Assembly: GCA_963771705.1 (NCBI GenBank)
Contig: CAVYUP010000009.1
Span: forward strand, 1-64,000
Reading direction: 5' to 3'
Length of the DNA: 64,000 bases
Source of the DNA: DATFVA01 sp963771705
Lineage (GTDB): Bacteria; Bacteroidota; Ignavibacteria; Ignavibacteriales; Ignavibacteriaceae
A program made the position numbers and the translations under genes. The notes under the pieces are model-generated. The model was not told where the DNA came from and did not search any database. It worked only from the letters and a program-made list of their open reading frames with translations. This document shows, piece by piece, positions 41,782 to 49,338 of the stretch (position 1 is its first letter; the number at the start of each line of letters is the position of its first letter).

Positions 41782-43037
41782 TGAGAATTTCAGATTTATT
41801 AATAAGCGGTAATTACCTCAGCAGTATCAACACTGCTAAATCAAGGATAGCTCAACTTCAGAGTCAAGTAGCAACAGGAAATAAAATAAACCGTCCTTCC
41901 GATTCTCCGTCGGGCACAGCTAAAATACTAAAATTATTAAACGGGATAGCGCGTTCAGATTCCTTTTCTGAGAACATTCAGAACAGCTTGTCCTTTTTAG
42001 ATGAAACATCATCCGCACTGGAAAATGTTCAGTCGGAAGTAATAAAAGTACTAACAAACCTGACAGAAATAAATAATGTGACGAATAACGGGAACCTGGG
42101 GTCATTCTCGGACCAGATCGATCTTTCGCTCCAGGCTATCTTAGATTCAGCAAACAGGAAATACGACGGTAAATTTCTTTTCGGAGGTACAGATTTCAGT
42201 TCCGATCCTTATGGACTGACCAGCGATAGTTCAGCTATTGAAGTTAAAGTTAACAGCGTATCAGGAGTTCAGAAGGTTAAGCTCTCGCAGAATATAATTC
42301 AAAAAATTAACCTGACCGGTACGGAGGTCTTTGGTACAATCATCAGCCAGACCGGTGAGCTCGATGCAAACAATACTCCCGGAGACACTTCCTCCAGCCA
42401 GCTGACTATTTACGATGCCCAGGGGAATCCATATACGCTAAACGCCGAATATACAAAAACCTCTGCGAACACTTACACATTAAATTATGATGTTGCAGAC
42501 TCAGGAGGCACATCGATTTTTTCTTCCCCTCCGTCCGCCAAGACAATCACTTTTAACCCTGACAGCGGGAGACTTACCTCCATTGACGGCAGCACTTCAT
42601 TTGATTTCAATATTAAAGACAGTGCCCATAATATCGATTTTAATTTCCATCTCAGTGGTCTTAAGGAAAAAAGTCCTGCCTCGGCTCTAACCCTTTCAGC
42701 GAACCAGACCAACGATATTTTTAACACCCTTATTCATATCAGAGACAACTTGAGGCTCGGGATTAAGCCTGATGAAGAGGAGCAGCAGATAGTAAGCGAC
42801 TTTAACATCAGGGTACTTAATAAAATATCGGCCGCGGGAAATATAATAAATCAGCTAACGGACACAACAGATCTGCTGACTAACCAGAAAGCAGGCTTCG
42901 AGGAATTACTTTCGAAAGAACAGGATACCGATGTTGCAAAAGCAATAATGGATCTTCAGAATCAGGATTACCTTCTGCAGGCAACATATAAGCTGGCAAG
43001 TGAATTTCTGCCTAAGTCTATCCTGGATTACTTATGA
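41781..43037 (+). CDS. flgL: FlgL hook-filament junction protein 3 with a FlgE-like inserted domain
   Basis: FlgL is the junction protein next to the filament. N-terminal TAKSRIAQLQSQVATGNKIN and KFLFGGTDF (131-139), and C-terminal AIMDLQNQDYLLQATYKLAS are diagnostic. At 418 residues it is about 110 longer than usual. The extra part (about 205-295) reads LTIYDAQGNPYTLNAEYTKT and then YTLNYDVADSGGTSI, closely resembling the D2 domain of FlgE at 19669 (residues 206-268). So a hook-type domain appears to have been inserted. The stop overlaps motA1. Confidence 0.94.
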   Translation: MRISDLLISGNYLSSINTAKSRIAQLQSQVATGNKINRPSDSPSGTAKILKLLNGIARSDSFSENIQNSLSFLDETSSALENVQSEVIKVLTNLTEINNVTNNGNLGSFSDQIDLSLQAILDSANRKYDGKFLFGGTDFSSDPYGLTSDSSAIEVKVNSVSGVQKVKLSQNIIQKINLTGTEVFGTIISQTGELDANNTPGDTSSSQLTIYDAQGNPYTLNAEYTKTSANTYTLNYDVADSGGTSIFSSPPSAKTITFNPDSGRLTSIDGSTSFDFNIKDSAHNIDFNFHLSGLKEKSPASALTLSANQTNDIFNTLIHIRDNLRLGIKPDEEEQQIVSDFNIRVLNKISAAGNIINQLTDTTDLLTNQKAGFEELLSKEQDTDVAKAIMDLQNQDYLLQATYKLASEFLPKSILDYL

Positions 43038-43816
43038 AAATTAAATATGGAACATTACTTGGCTTAGGCCTCGGACTGTTTTCAATTTTCGGTGCTTTTC
43101 TGATAGAAGGCGGATCATTCAGAGCATTATTCCTCTTCCCTCCGCTGATAATCGTTTTCGGCGGTACCTTTTCTGCAGTAATCATTGGCTTCGGACTGGA
43201 AAAGTTCAGAGATTCATTACTCCTCATAAAAAAAGCTTATCTCTCACCAGAATACAACCTGACCGGGCTTATAAATAATTTTGTCGATTTTTCGATAGTA
43301 GTGAGGAGAGAAGGATTATTATCTGTAGAAAAACAGATAGGAATGGTTGAGTATCACTTCCCGCGAAAACTAATAAGATATGTAATTGACGGAACTGATC
43401 CTCAATCAATTGAAAACCTGGCGCTGCTTGAAATCAAAGCGAAAGAAGAAAGACATCTTTCCAACATACAGGTTTTCAGAAAGATGGGAGGATACGCTCC
43501 CACAATGGGTATAATAGGGACTGTGATGGGACTGATTATGACCCTGGCAAATGCGGGCGGGAAACCTGAATTTTTAATTCACAATATTGCAACAGCATTT
43601 ATAGCAACCTTATGGGGTATAGTAAGTGCAAACATTTTTTGGCTGCCGATAGGTGATAAATTAAAACAATGCCACCAGGAAGAAAAATACATGATGGAGC
43701 TCTCGCTAGAAGGAGTGCTGGCCTTGCAGAATGGAGAAATCCCGTCAGCAATAAAAGCAAAACTGACAAGCATGCTCCCACAAAAAGAGCAGGAAACCGC
43801 CGTTTACTCCTATTAA
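43034..43816 (+). CDS. motA: MotA-type stator protein 1 (short form)
   Basis: MotA and MotB form the ion-driven stator. This copy has 260 residues with four membrane helices (GTLLGLGLGLFSIFGAFLIE at the start; then GGYAPTMGIIGTVMGLIMTL and FIATLWGIVSANIFWLPIGD). The GYAPTMGIIGTVMGL segment is the PomA/Bacillus-type signature. It overlaps flgL by 4 bases. Its paralogue at 45841 is of the longer enterobacterial type. Confidence 0.93.
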   Translation: MKIKYGTLLGLGLGLFSIFGAFLIEGGSFRALFLFPPLIIVFGGTFSAVIIGFGLEKFRDSLLLIKKAYLSPEYNLTGLINNFVDFSIVVRREGLLSVEKQIGMVEYHFPRKLIRYVIDGTDPQSIENLALLEIKAKEERHLSNIQVFRKMGGYAPTMGIIGTVMGLIMTLANAGGKPEFLIHNIATAFIATLWGIVSANIFWLPIGDKLKQCHQEEKYMMELSLEGVLALQNGEIPSAIKAKLTSMLPQKEQETAVYSY

Positions 43817-44475
43817 AAAACGAACCATTTGAGAACGACGATGGAGAGAAGGACAGGTACCTAATTACATATGCGGACGTTATCACGCTGCTGATGGGTT
43901 TATTTATTATTCTATATGCATCGTCAAATATTGATTTTCTGAAGTTTGATAAAATGAAAGCTGCATTTGAATCATCTTTCGGCAGCGGAAAGTTAATTGG
44001 ACTTAAACCGGTGCCAGGAATTGAATATCCGGCCGACAAACTTAAGGATCAGCTTATCAAGCTAATTAATGACAATGGGTATGGTAATGTTATCAAGCTA
44101 GAGGAGAATGACCGGGGAATTACCATACATATCCTGGATGAAATTCTGTTCAATTCGGGAGACGCTGACTTAAGTAAAGGCTACGCTGCTGTTCTTAATA
44201 ATATAGCGGGAATTCTGAAAGAGATTCCAAACGACATAAGAATTGAGGGACATACTGATAATGTTCCTATTAACACTGTAAGGTATCCTTCAAACTGGCA
44301 TCTATCTGTGGCACGCGCACTTAATACAGCTTATTACCTGGTGAATACAGAAAAGCTGCAGGCCGACAGAGTTTCTATTGTAGGATATTCAGAATATAAA
44401 CCTATAGCCGAAAATACTTCTCCCGAGGGGAGAACAATGAATAGAAGAGTTGACATAATAATTATAAGAAAATAA
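43669..44475 (+). CDS. motB: MotB-type stator protein 1, start uncertain
   Basis: The recognisable protein begins near 43840: KDRYLITYADVITLLMGLFI with the ion-binding Asp (residue 70 in this numbering), one membrane helix, a plug region and a C-terminal OmpA peptidoglycan-binding domain (IRIEGHTDNVPINTVRYPSN). No ATG, GTG or TTG exists in this frame between 43669 and the membrane helix. The only canonical start is ATG 43669, which overlaps motA1 by 148 bases and gives a 60-residue basic cytosolic leader of unnatural look. A non-canonical start, coupling from motA, or a sequence error are alternatives. Confidence 0.85.
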   Translation: MPPGRKIHDGALARRSAGLAEWRNPVSNKSKTDKHAPTKRAGNRRLLLLKNEPFENDDGEKDRYLITYADVITLLMGLFIILYASSNIDFLKFDKMKAAFESSFGSGKLIGLKPVPGIEYPADKLKDQLIKLINDNGYGNVIKLEENDRGITIHILDEILFNSGDADLSKGYAAVLNNIAGILKEIPNDIRIEGHTDNVPINTVRYPSNWHLSVARALNTAYYLVNTEKLQADRVSIVGYSEYKPIAENTSPEGRTMNRRVDIIIIRK

Positions 44476-44480
44476 GATCA

Positions 44481-44873
44481 ATGAAAATAAATAATCAGCA
44501 ATTTGGTGAAATAGAATATAAGGAAGAACACCTTCTTAAATTTGACACAGGCATAGCAGGCTTTGAAAATCTAAGACGGTTTCTTCTTATAAAAACTGAT
44601 GACGGCCTGTTTTACTGGTTGAACTCGGTTGAAAAGCCTGACATCTGTTTTCCCTTAATTGGATTAAGATTAATCGATGACAACTATCCGGCTCCGGGCA
44701 GCTTTGAACCTTTCGGAATAGTTACAATTAATAAGGATCCCCTTGAAACCACAATTAATCTGAAAGCACCGGTGTACGTGAATCAGGATGAAAGAAAAGG
44801 ATTTCAGAAAATTTTAGATGAGGAAAAATATCCGGTCAGATATTTTCTTTTCTCAGAAAACGGCGGTGAATGA
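44481..44873 (+). CDS. fliW: FliW flagellar assembly factor (CsrA antagonist)
   Basis: FliW binds flagellin and sequesters CsrA. The 130 residues contain FGEIEYKEEHLLKFDTGIAG, FENLRRFLLI and a conserved PLIGLRLIDDNYP segment. Its stop overlaps csrA, the usual fliW-csrA pair. Flagellin itself is not in the window, so the homeostatic loop must span to another locus. Confidence 0.95.
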   Translation: MKINNQQFGEIEYKEEHLLKFDTGIAGFENLRRFLLIKTDDGLFYWLNSVEKPDICFPLIGLRLIDDNYPAPGSFEPFGIVTINKDPLETTINLKAPVYVNQDERKGFQKILDEEKYPVRYFLFSENGGE

Positions 44874-45112
44874 TGCTGATACTAACCAGGAAACAAGATG
44901 AAGAGATCATAATAAATTCCGGAATCAGGATCAGGATCTTATCCGCCGGGGAAAATTATGTAAAGATCGGAATTTCCGCCCCGCCTGAAGTAGAAATTCT
45001 ACGCGGTGAAATCTATGAGAACGTGAAAAAGAGTACCATTGACGCAACTAAAAACAGCGCGGAAAATATCGAAGCATTGAAAAGTTTAAAAATAAAGAAA
45101 TTAGGCGGTTAG
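44873..45112 (+). CDS. csrA: CsrA translational regulator
   Basis: CsrA binds GGA-containing mRNA leaders and represses translation, notably of flagellin. I choose the second of two tandem ATGs (44870 and 44873) because it gives the canonical MLILTRK start. The GISAPPEVEILRGEIYE segment follows. 79 residues with a charged C-terminal extension. Coupled to fliW. Confidence 0.95.
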   Translation: MLILTRKQDEEIIINSGIRIRILSAGENYVKIGISAPPEVEILRGEIYENVKKSTIDATKNSAENIEALKSLKIKKLGG

Positions 45113-45113
45113 G

Positions 45114-45554
45114 ATGAGAAACCCTGGGGAGAATAAGCTTATCCTGATCGTTGACGATTCACCCGTCATCAGGACTTCACTCAAAGAATACTTCTCTGGT
45201 TATGATATCGATATTGTGACTTGCTCGGACGGGCTGGAAGGAATTAAAAAGGCGGTTGAAACAATACCAGATCTCATTTTCCTTGATATCCTGATGCCGA
45301 ATCTAGATGGTCTAAAAATGCTGCAGGTAATAAAAGTTATTGAAAATGTGAAACAGGTACCTGTAATTGTTATCAGTGGCAATACCAACAGAACTAATGT
45401 TATTTCCGCCATAGAAGCCGGAGCAGACAGCGTAATCTCGAAACCGATCAGTAAAGAAAATCTTTTTAGAAAAATTAACGAATTACTGGGTCCCGGCTTT
45501 CTAGAAAGTGCAAAATCGCTTCATGGGGGGAGGCAAAACAAAATAGAGAGATAA
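45114..45554 (+). CDS. Single-domain response regulator
   Basis: A 146-residue receiver protein. IVDDSPVIRTSLKEYF, phospho-acceptor Asp in IFLDILMPNLDG, and SKPIS with the conserved Lys are present. A short tail (GGRQNKIER) replaces an output domain. It lies between csrA and a Hpt-domain gene, suggesting a small phosphorelay beside the second stator (inference). Confidence 0.88.
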   Translation: MRNPGENKLILIVDDSPVIRTSLKEYFSGYDIDIVTCSDGLEGIKKAVETIPDLIFLDILMPNLDGLKMLQVIKVIENVKQVPVIVISGNTNRTNVISAIEAGADSVISKPISKENLFRKINELLGPGFLESAKSLHGGRQNKIER

Positions 45555-45565
45555 AGAATCAGCTG

Positions 45566-45841
45566 GTGAAATTCTTTCTCGACAATTTCTCAAAGCATAA
45601 GTTAAAACTGATCAATGCCCTGGAAACCAGGGACAAAGAAAGCCTCGGCAATATTGTACACGATATTAAAGGGGCAGGAGGAACCATAGGGTTTCCGCTA
45701 CTAAGCATTATCAGCTATGAAGTAGAAAATGCATTAATGAACGGTGAGCCCGACTGGAGGTTTATTAAAAAGAAGTGCAGCCAAATCCTTACCATTGTCG
45801 ACAAAATAGAATATCCACAAATTATAACAGAAGAATATTAA
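45566..45841 (+). CDS. Hpt-domain phosphotransfer protein
   Basis: A 91-residue stand-alone histidine phosphotransfer domain with His32 in VHDIKGAGGTIGF. The helical layout matches Hpt domains such as CheA P1. The start is GTG at 45566, as no ATG is available. The stop overlaps motA2 by one base. It may accept phosphate from a kinase elsewhere and pass it to the receiver just upstream. Confidence 0.84.
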   Translation: MKFFLDNFSKHKLKLINALETRDKESLGNIVHDIKGAGGTIGFPLLSIISYEVENALMNGEPDWRFIKKKCSQILTIVDKIEYPQIITEEY

Positions 45842-46698
45842 TGTTCGTTATTATAGGTATTGCGGTAGTTATAGTTTCGGTGGTTATGGGATTTCTAATT
45901 TCAGGGGGAAATTTAATTCTCCTCATGCAGTGGTCTGAATTCATAGTAATCGGAGGGGCCGCATTGGGAAGCCTTCTTATCTCAGCTCCGCTTTCACTGT
46001 TGAAAAAGATATCCAAAGAACTACCGGCGGCCATTAAAGGAGATCATTATACAAAACAGGATTATCTCGAATTGTTAAAGGCATTCAACGATCTCTTCCT
46101 GGTGGCGCAGCGTGACGGACTTTTGTCTATTGAAAAACATGTAGAGAAACCTGAAGAAAGTGATGTATTGTCGCGCAATGAAAAATTTATTAAGAATACC
46201 TTTATCAAGAATTTTTTCTGCGATACAATGAAGGTGATGCTTACCGGCGGTGTTCCTCCCCACGAGCTTGAAAGCTTAATAGACGCCGAAATTGAAACTT
46301 TCGAAATTGAATCCAAGCCTATTGCGGCAACTATTGCCAAGGTCGGCGACGCTCTCCCTGGTCTCGGTATCGTTGCCGCAGTACTCGGAATAATAATTAC
46401 CATGGGTTCTATTGATCAGGGAGCTGAAGCAGTGGGACACCATGTGGCTGCCGCGCTGGTGGGTACGTTCCTGGGTGTATTAGCTTCATACGGATTTATA
46501 AACCCTCTGGCTTCCAGCATGGAGCATAATCTTGAAGATAAAATCAGGTTCCTCGTTACGATTAAAAGCTGTATTGTTGCATATGCCAAAGGCAATCCTC
46601 CCATTATCGCAGTTGAAATAGCCCGGCGCACAATATTTTCTGATTTCCGTCCTACCTTTTCCGAGCTGGAAAACTTCATCAGAGGAAAGAGTGCTTAA
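45841..46698 (+). CDS. motA: MotA-type stator protein 2 (long, enterobacterial form)
   Basis: A 285-residue MotA from ATG 45841, coupled to the Hpt stop (TAATG). Upstream in-frame codons lie inside the Hpt gene and give no MotA-like sequence. Four membrane helices; IVIGGAALGSLLISAP, KVGDALPGLGIVAAVLGIII and EAVGHHVAAALVGTFLGVLA are signatures of the E. coli MotA subfamily. The large cytosolic loop holds the charged residues for FliG contact. A different stator pair is encoded 2.8 kb upstream. Confidence 0.94.
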   Translation: MFVIIGIAVVIVSVVMGFLISGGNLILLMQWSEFIVIGGAALGSLLISAPLSLLKKISKELPAAIKGDHYTKQDYLELLKAFNDLFLVAQRDGLLSIEKHVEKPEESDVLSRNEKFIKNTFIKNFFCDTMKVMLTGGVPPHELESLIDAEIETFEIESKPIAATIAKVGDALPGLGIVAAVLGIIITMGSIDQGAEAVGHHVAAALVGTFLGVLASYGFINPLASSMEHNLEDKIRFLVTIKSCIVAYAKGNPPIIAVEIARRTIFSDFRPTFSELENFIRGKSA

Positions 46699-47452
46699 CC
46701 AGGACGGTAACCCGATTATCATAAAGAAGAGCAAGTCCCACGGGGGCGGACACCATGGTGGGGCCTGGAAAGTTGCCTACGCCGACTTTGTAACCGCAAT
46801 GATGGCACTATTTATTGTCTTATGGGTACTCGGCCAGGATGATGCTGTAAAAGAAGCGGTGGCCAAATACTTCAAAGATCCAATTGGTTTATCCAGCAAA
46901 GGACAGAATGTGCTTGAGGGAAATTCTGATTTATTAGATGCCGATATAAAGAGGCAGCTGGAGCAGAGACAAACCGAAGCACAGCAGTTGAAGTCTATGG
47001 GTGATAAACTTCTATCTGAACTAAAAAGTAATCCCGAATTTGCCGATATTACAGGTCAGATAAAAATTGAAATCGTAGATGAAGGATTGAGGATAGAAAT
47101 GCTGGATTCCGATAAAAATATCTTTTTTGAAATTGGCACTGCAACCCTCAAACCCGAAGCTGTAAGCCTTTTGAAGAAAATAGGAGATTATCTTGGTAAA
47201 ATGCCGAACAAAATTGTTATAGAAGGACATACTGACGCAAGACCCTATAAAGGGCAGGATGGTTATACAAATTTTGAGCTAAGCGCCGACAGGGCTAACT
47301 CTGCAAGGAGAGCCCTTGAGTTAAGTCTGCTCGATCCCAAAAAAATTGATGAAATCCGCGGGTATGCCGACAGGAGGTTGAGGGACAAAGAGGACCCATT
47401 TAATTTAGTTAACCGAAGAATAAGTATCATAGTTAAATTCAAGAATAAATAA
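46691..47452 (+). CDS. motB: MotB-type stator protein 2
   Basis: A 253-residue MotB. The N-terminus has HGGGHHGGAWKVAYADFVTA with Asp32 at the exact position of the proton-binding Asp32 of E. coli MotB. One membrane helix is followed by a plug/linker and an OmpA domain (VIEGHTDARPYKG, then ADRRLRDKEDPFNLVNRRIS). The start is GTG 46691 with AGAGGAAAGA upstream, overlapping motA2. The AYADFVTAMMALF pattern is of the proton-type, but ion specificity is inferred. Confidence 0.94.
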   Translation: MLNQDGNPIIIKKSKSHGGGHHGGAWKVAYADFVTAMMALFIVLWVLGQDDAVKEAVAKYFKDPIGLSSKGQNVLEGNSDLLDADIKRQLEQRQTEAQQLKSMGDKLLSELKSNPEFADITGQIKIEIVDEGLRIEMLDSDKNIFFEIGTATLKPEAVSLLKKIGDYLGKMPNKIVIEGHTDARPYKGQDGYTNFELSADRANSARRALELSLLDPKKIDEIRGYADRRLRDKEDPFNLVNRRISIIVKFKNK

Positions 47453-47453
47453 G

Positions 47454-47861
47454 TTGAAAAAAAAAATAATCGTAATGGAAGATGATGCCTTTTCAAAAGA
47501 ATATTACAAATATATTCTGAACAGAAAAGGATTTGACCCGATAGTATTTGAAGAAGGCGACCGGCTTATGGAAGTACTGGATGCTGAAAAGATACACCTG
47601 GTAATAATGGATATTAACCTCAAGAATACTTTTCATCACGGGGAAAAAGTAGACGGTATTTATCTTTCTAGGCTGATTAAAGAACATCCGAGGTACAGGA
47701 AAATACCTGTGCTCCTGGTTACAGCTTATTCAGTTTCCGCAGACGGTCATTCCTTCATTGAAGAAAGTCTTGCTGATGATTATATTACTAAGCCTATTAT
47801 TGATTTCCAAGTTCTGATGGATAAAATAGTGTTATTACTGGATAAATATGAAGAAAAATAA
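47454..47861 (+). CDS. Divergent single-domain response regulator
   Basis: A 135-residue receiver with MEDDAFSKEYYKYIL, the likely phospho-acceptor in IMDINLKNTF and DDYITKPI. An insertion KNTFHHGEKVDG follows the Asp strand. The start is TTG 47454, two bases... one codon after the motB2 stop. It overlaps the next gene by 14 bases. No output domain. Confidence 0.82.
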   Translation: MKKKIIVMEDDAFSKEYYKYILNRKGFDPIVFEEGDRLMEVLDAEKIHLVIMDINLKNTFHHGEKVDGIYLSRLIKEHPRYRKIPVLLVTAYSVSADGHSFIEESLADDYITKPIIDFQVLMDKIVLLLDKYEEK

Positions 47862-48507
47862 GATCCTGGTTGTGGAGGATGAGAAAGATACCCGTTTTAT
47901 ATTCGAAAAACTTCTTTCCAAAAATAATTTTACTGTTGCAACTGCCGAAAACGGTGAAGCTGCATTAAAAACCATAAAAAATTTTGAGCCGCAGGTTATA
48001 TTAGCCGACTGGACTATGCCGGTGATGGACGGGATTGAGCTTTGCAAAATCGTTAAAAATGATGAAAAATATAAGCTCATATACTTCATAATTCTAACCG
48101 CAAGAATCGCGTTAAAAGACCGTGTTAAAGGGCTTGATGTAGGAGCCGACGATTTCCTGGTAAAACCAGTTGAGAACCAGGAACTTCTCGCAAGGATCCG
48201 CTCCGGGATCCGCATCCATAATCTCCAGCAGGAATTAAAAAATATTGAGCACAATAAAGCTCTTGTGGAAATGGCCTGCACCATAGGGCACAAAATAAAC
48301 AATCCGCTAAGCAGCCTTATCGTATCGTTAAAATCTCTTGAAGAAGAGCTGTCTGATGTAAGCAAGAAAGATTTTAATGAAGATTTTACTCTTATCTACC
48401 AATCTATCGAGAAGATAAAGACCATGACCGAAAGCCTTTCCAAACTTGAATCCCCTGATTTAATTGATTATACCCCCGGTCAAAAGATGATCAACCTGGA
48501 TAAATAG
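47848..48507 (+). CDS. Receiver-DHp protein: phospho-His domain without an ATPase domain
   Basis: A 219-residue protein. The receiver domain (1-120) has VEDEKDTRF, phospho-acceptor Asp54 in LADWTMPVMDG, and Lys in LVKPVE. The second domain (about 125-200) resembles the dimerisation/His domain of histidine kinases, with a full H-box TIGHKINNPLSSL and His148. No ATP-binding domain follows. It could act as a phosphotransfer protein, taking phosphate from Asp54 or from a kinase elsewhere. The degenerate kinase at 33424 is the reverse: ATPase-like domain but no acceptor His. It is the last gene of the flagellar supercluster. Confidence 0.83.
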   Translation: MKKNKILVVEDEKDTRFIFEKLLSKNNFTVATAENGEAALKTIKNFEPQVILADWTMPVMDGIELCKIVKNDEKYKLIYFIILTARIALKDRVKGLDVGADDFLVKPVENQELLARIRSGIRIHNLQQELKNIEHNKALVEMACTIGHKINNPLSSLIVSLKSLEEELSDVSKKDFNEDFTLIYQSIEKIKTMTESLSKLESPDLIDYTPGQKMINLDK

Positions 48508-48517
48508 TTCCCCCTCT

Positions 48518-48544
48518 TAAAGTATAAGTCTCCCCGTCCGATAA
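48518..48544 (+). promoter_or_regulatory. Strong sigma-28 (FliA) promoter
   Basis: TAAAGTAT (48518-48525), an 11-base spacer and TCCGATAA (48537-48544) match the flagellar consensus TAAAGTTT-N11-GCCGATAA at 14 of 16 positions with exact spacing. It lies in the 55-base gap before the gene at 48563. Transcription would begin near 48551, leaving a short leader with AGGAGAAG. Confidence 0.78.
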
Positions 48545-48562
48545 TAAAATCAGGAGAAGAAA

Positions 48563-49192
48563 ATGCTGGACAAAATTATAACCATAGGGCTGGATCTGAA
48601 CAACAAGTCGGCTAATTATTACCCTGGTTACGGTTCGTTTCCGCACAGAAAGAAAGCCGGTTTTTACTGCGACACTATGGAAAGATCAGAAGCGCTGGAG
48701 TATATCTTCGCACTCGACTGGCATATTAAAGCTTTAAATTTCCAGGATGATGAAAAAATTGCTATTACTTTTGATGCCTCGGGGATTGAATTCAGAACAA
48801 CAATAAATTATTATCAAAGAATAATTAACGAAACTAAGTACCTCATCAGCCAGGAAATGAAAGATGATGAACTACCCAAAAATATAACATTATCTCTGTC
48901 TCTTCAGTTAACAACCGATAATCCGCAGAGGGAAAGGAAAGAACTGGAAGGGATTACGAGGCTATTTAAAAGGCTCGCCGCTTATGATATAAGCAGTGCA
49001 AAAACTGCTGACGACCTGGAAATTATTGGAAATTTATATGATGATATATTTTACGAAATCTATTTTGATCTTACATACATTACCCGAAGTCTCTTCACCC
49101 TAATCCTCAAAATGACAGGTGCCAGAGTCTATTCTTCTGACCACCCATCAGGGGCTTCTTTTATTCTACACAAGATTAACACATCCTCCTGA
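48563..49192 (+). CDS. Unrecognised protein under a sigma-28 promoter
   Basis: A 209-residue soluble protein with no family that I recognise. It has no signal sequence, membrane helix or enzymatic motif. The N-terminal half is mixed (ITIGLDLNNKSANYYPGYGS, FYCDTMERSEALEYIFALDW), the middle is beta-like (IAITFDASGIEFRTTINYYQ), and the C-terminal half is helical (YDDIFYEIYFDLTYITRSLF). AGGAGAAG lies 4 bases before ATG. The upstream sigma-28 promoter places it in the late flagellar regulon, so it may act in motility or chemotaxis (inference). Confidence 0.85.
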   Translation: MLDKIITIGLDLNNKSANYYPGYGSFPHRKKAGFYCDTMERSEALEYIFALDWHIKALNFQDDEKIAITFDASGIEFRTTINYYQRIINETKYLISQEMKDDELPKNITLSLSLQLTTDNPQRERKELEGITRLFKRLAAYDISSAKTADDLEIIGNLYDDIFYEIYFDLTYITRSLFTLILKMTGARVYSSDHPSGASFILHKINTSS

Positions 49193-49256
49193 GAATCAGA
49201 TCAACCGGAAAATCATAATTGAACAACTGGCTAATAAAAGCCACGTACTAATTAAA

Positions 49257-49264
49257 TAAGTTTG
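49257..49264 (+). promoter_or_regulatory. Bacteroidota-type -7 motif before the Wzi gene
   Basis: TAAGTTTG fits the TAnnTTTG -7 consensus of Bacteroidota housekeeping promoters; a clear -33 TTTG is not seen. It is one of two alternative promoter candidates in this 146-base gap. Confidence 0.25.
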
Positions 49265-49283
49265 AAATTCCCCATTCGTGCGA

Positions 49284-49299
49284 TGGCATTTCATTTGTC
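49284..49299 (+). promoter_or_regulatory. Sigma-54-like element before the Wzi gene
   Basis: TGGCAT-TTCAT-TTGTC shares nearly all bases with the element before flgB (TGGCAC-TTCAT-TTGAG) and has the exact -24/-12 spacing, with GT at -12. Start of transcription would be near 49310. Confidence 0.28.
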
Positions 49300-49338
49300 A
49301 ATCCACCTGCAATAATAAGAATTTTATGGTCCTTACTT

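Noticed and set aside
42487..42690. Open frame inside flgL
   Set aside because: A shadow of the flgL coding sequence in another frame.
43815..43821. A AAA AAC slippery heptamer at the motA1/motB1 junction as a -1 frameshift site
   Set aside because: In the MotA frame the TAA stop comes first, so ribosomes would not decode the heptamer in the needed phase.
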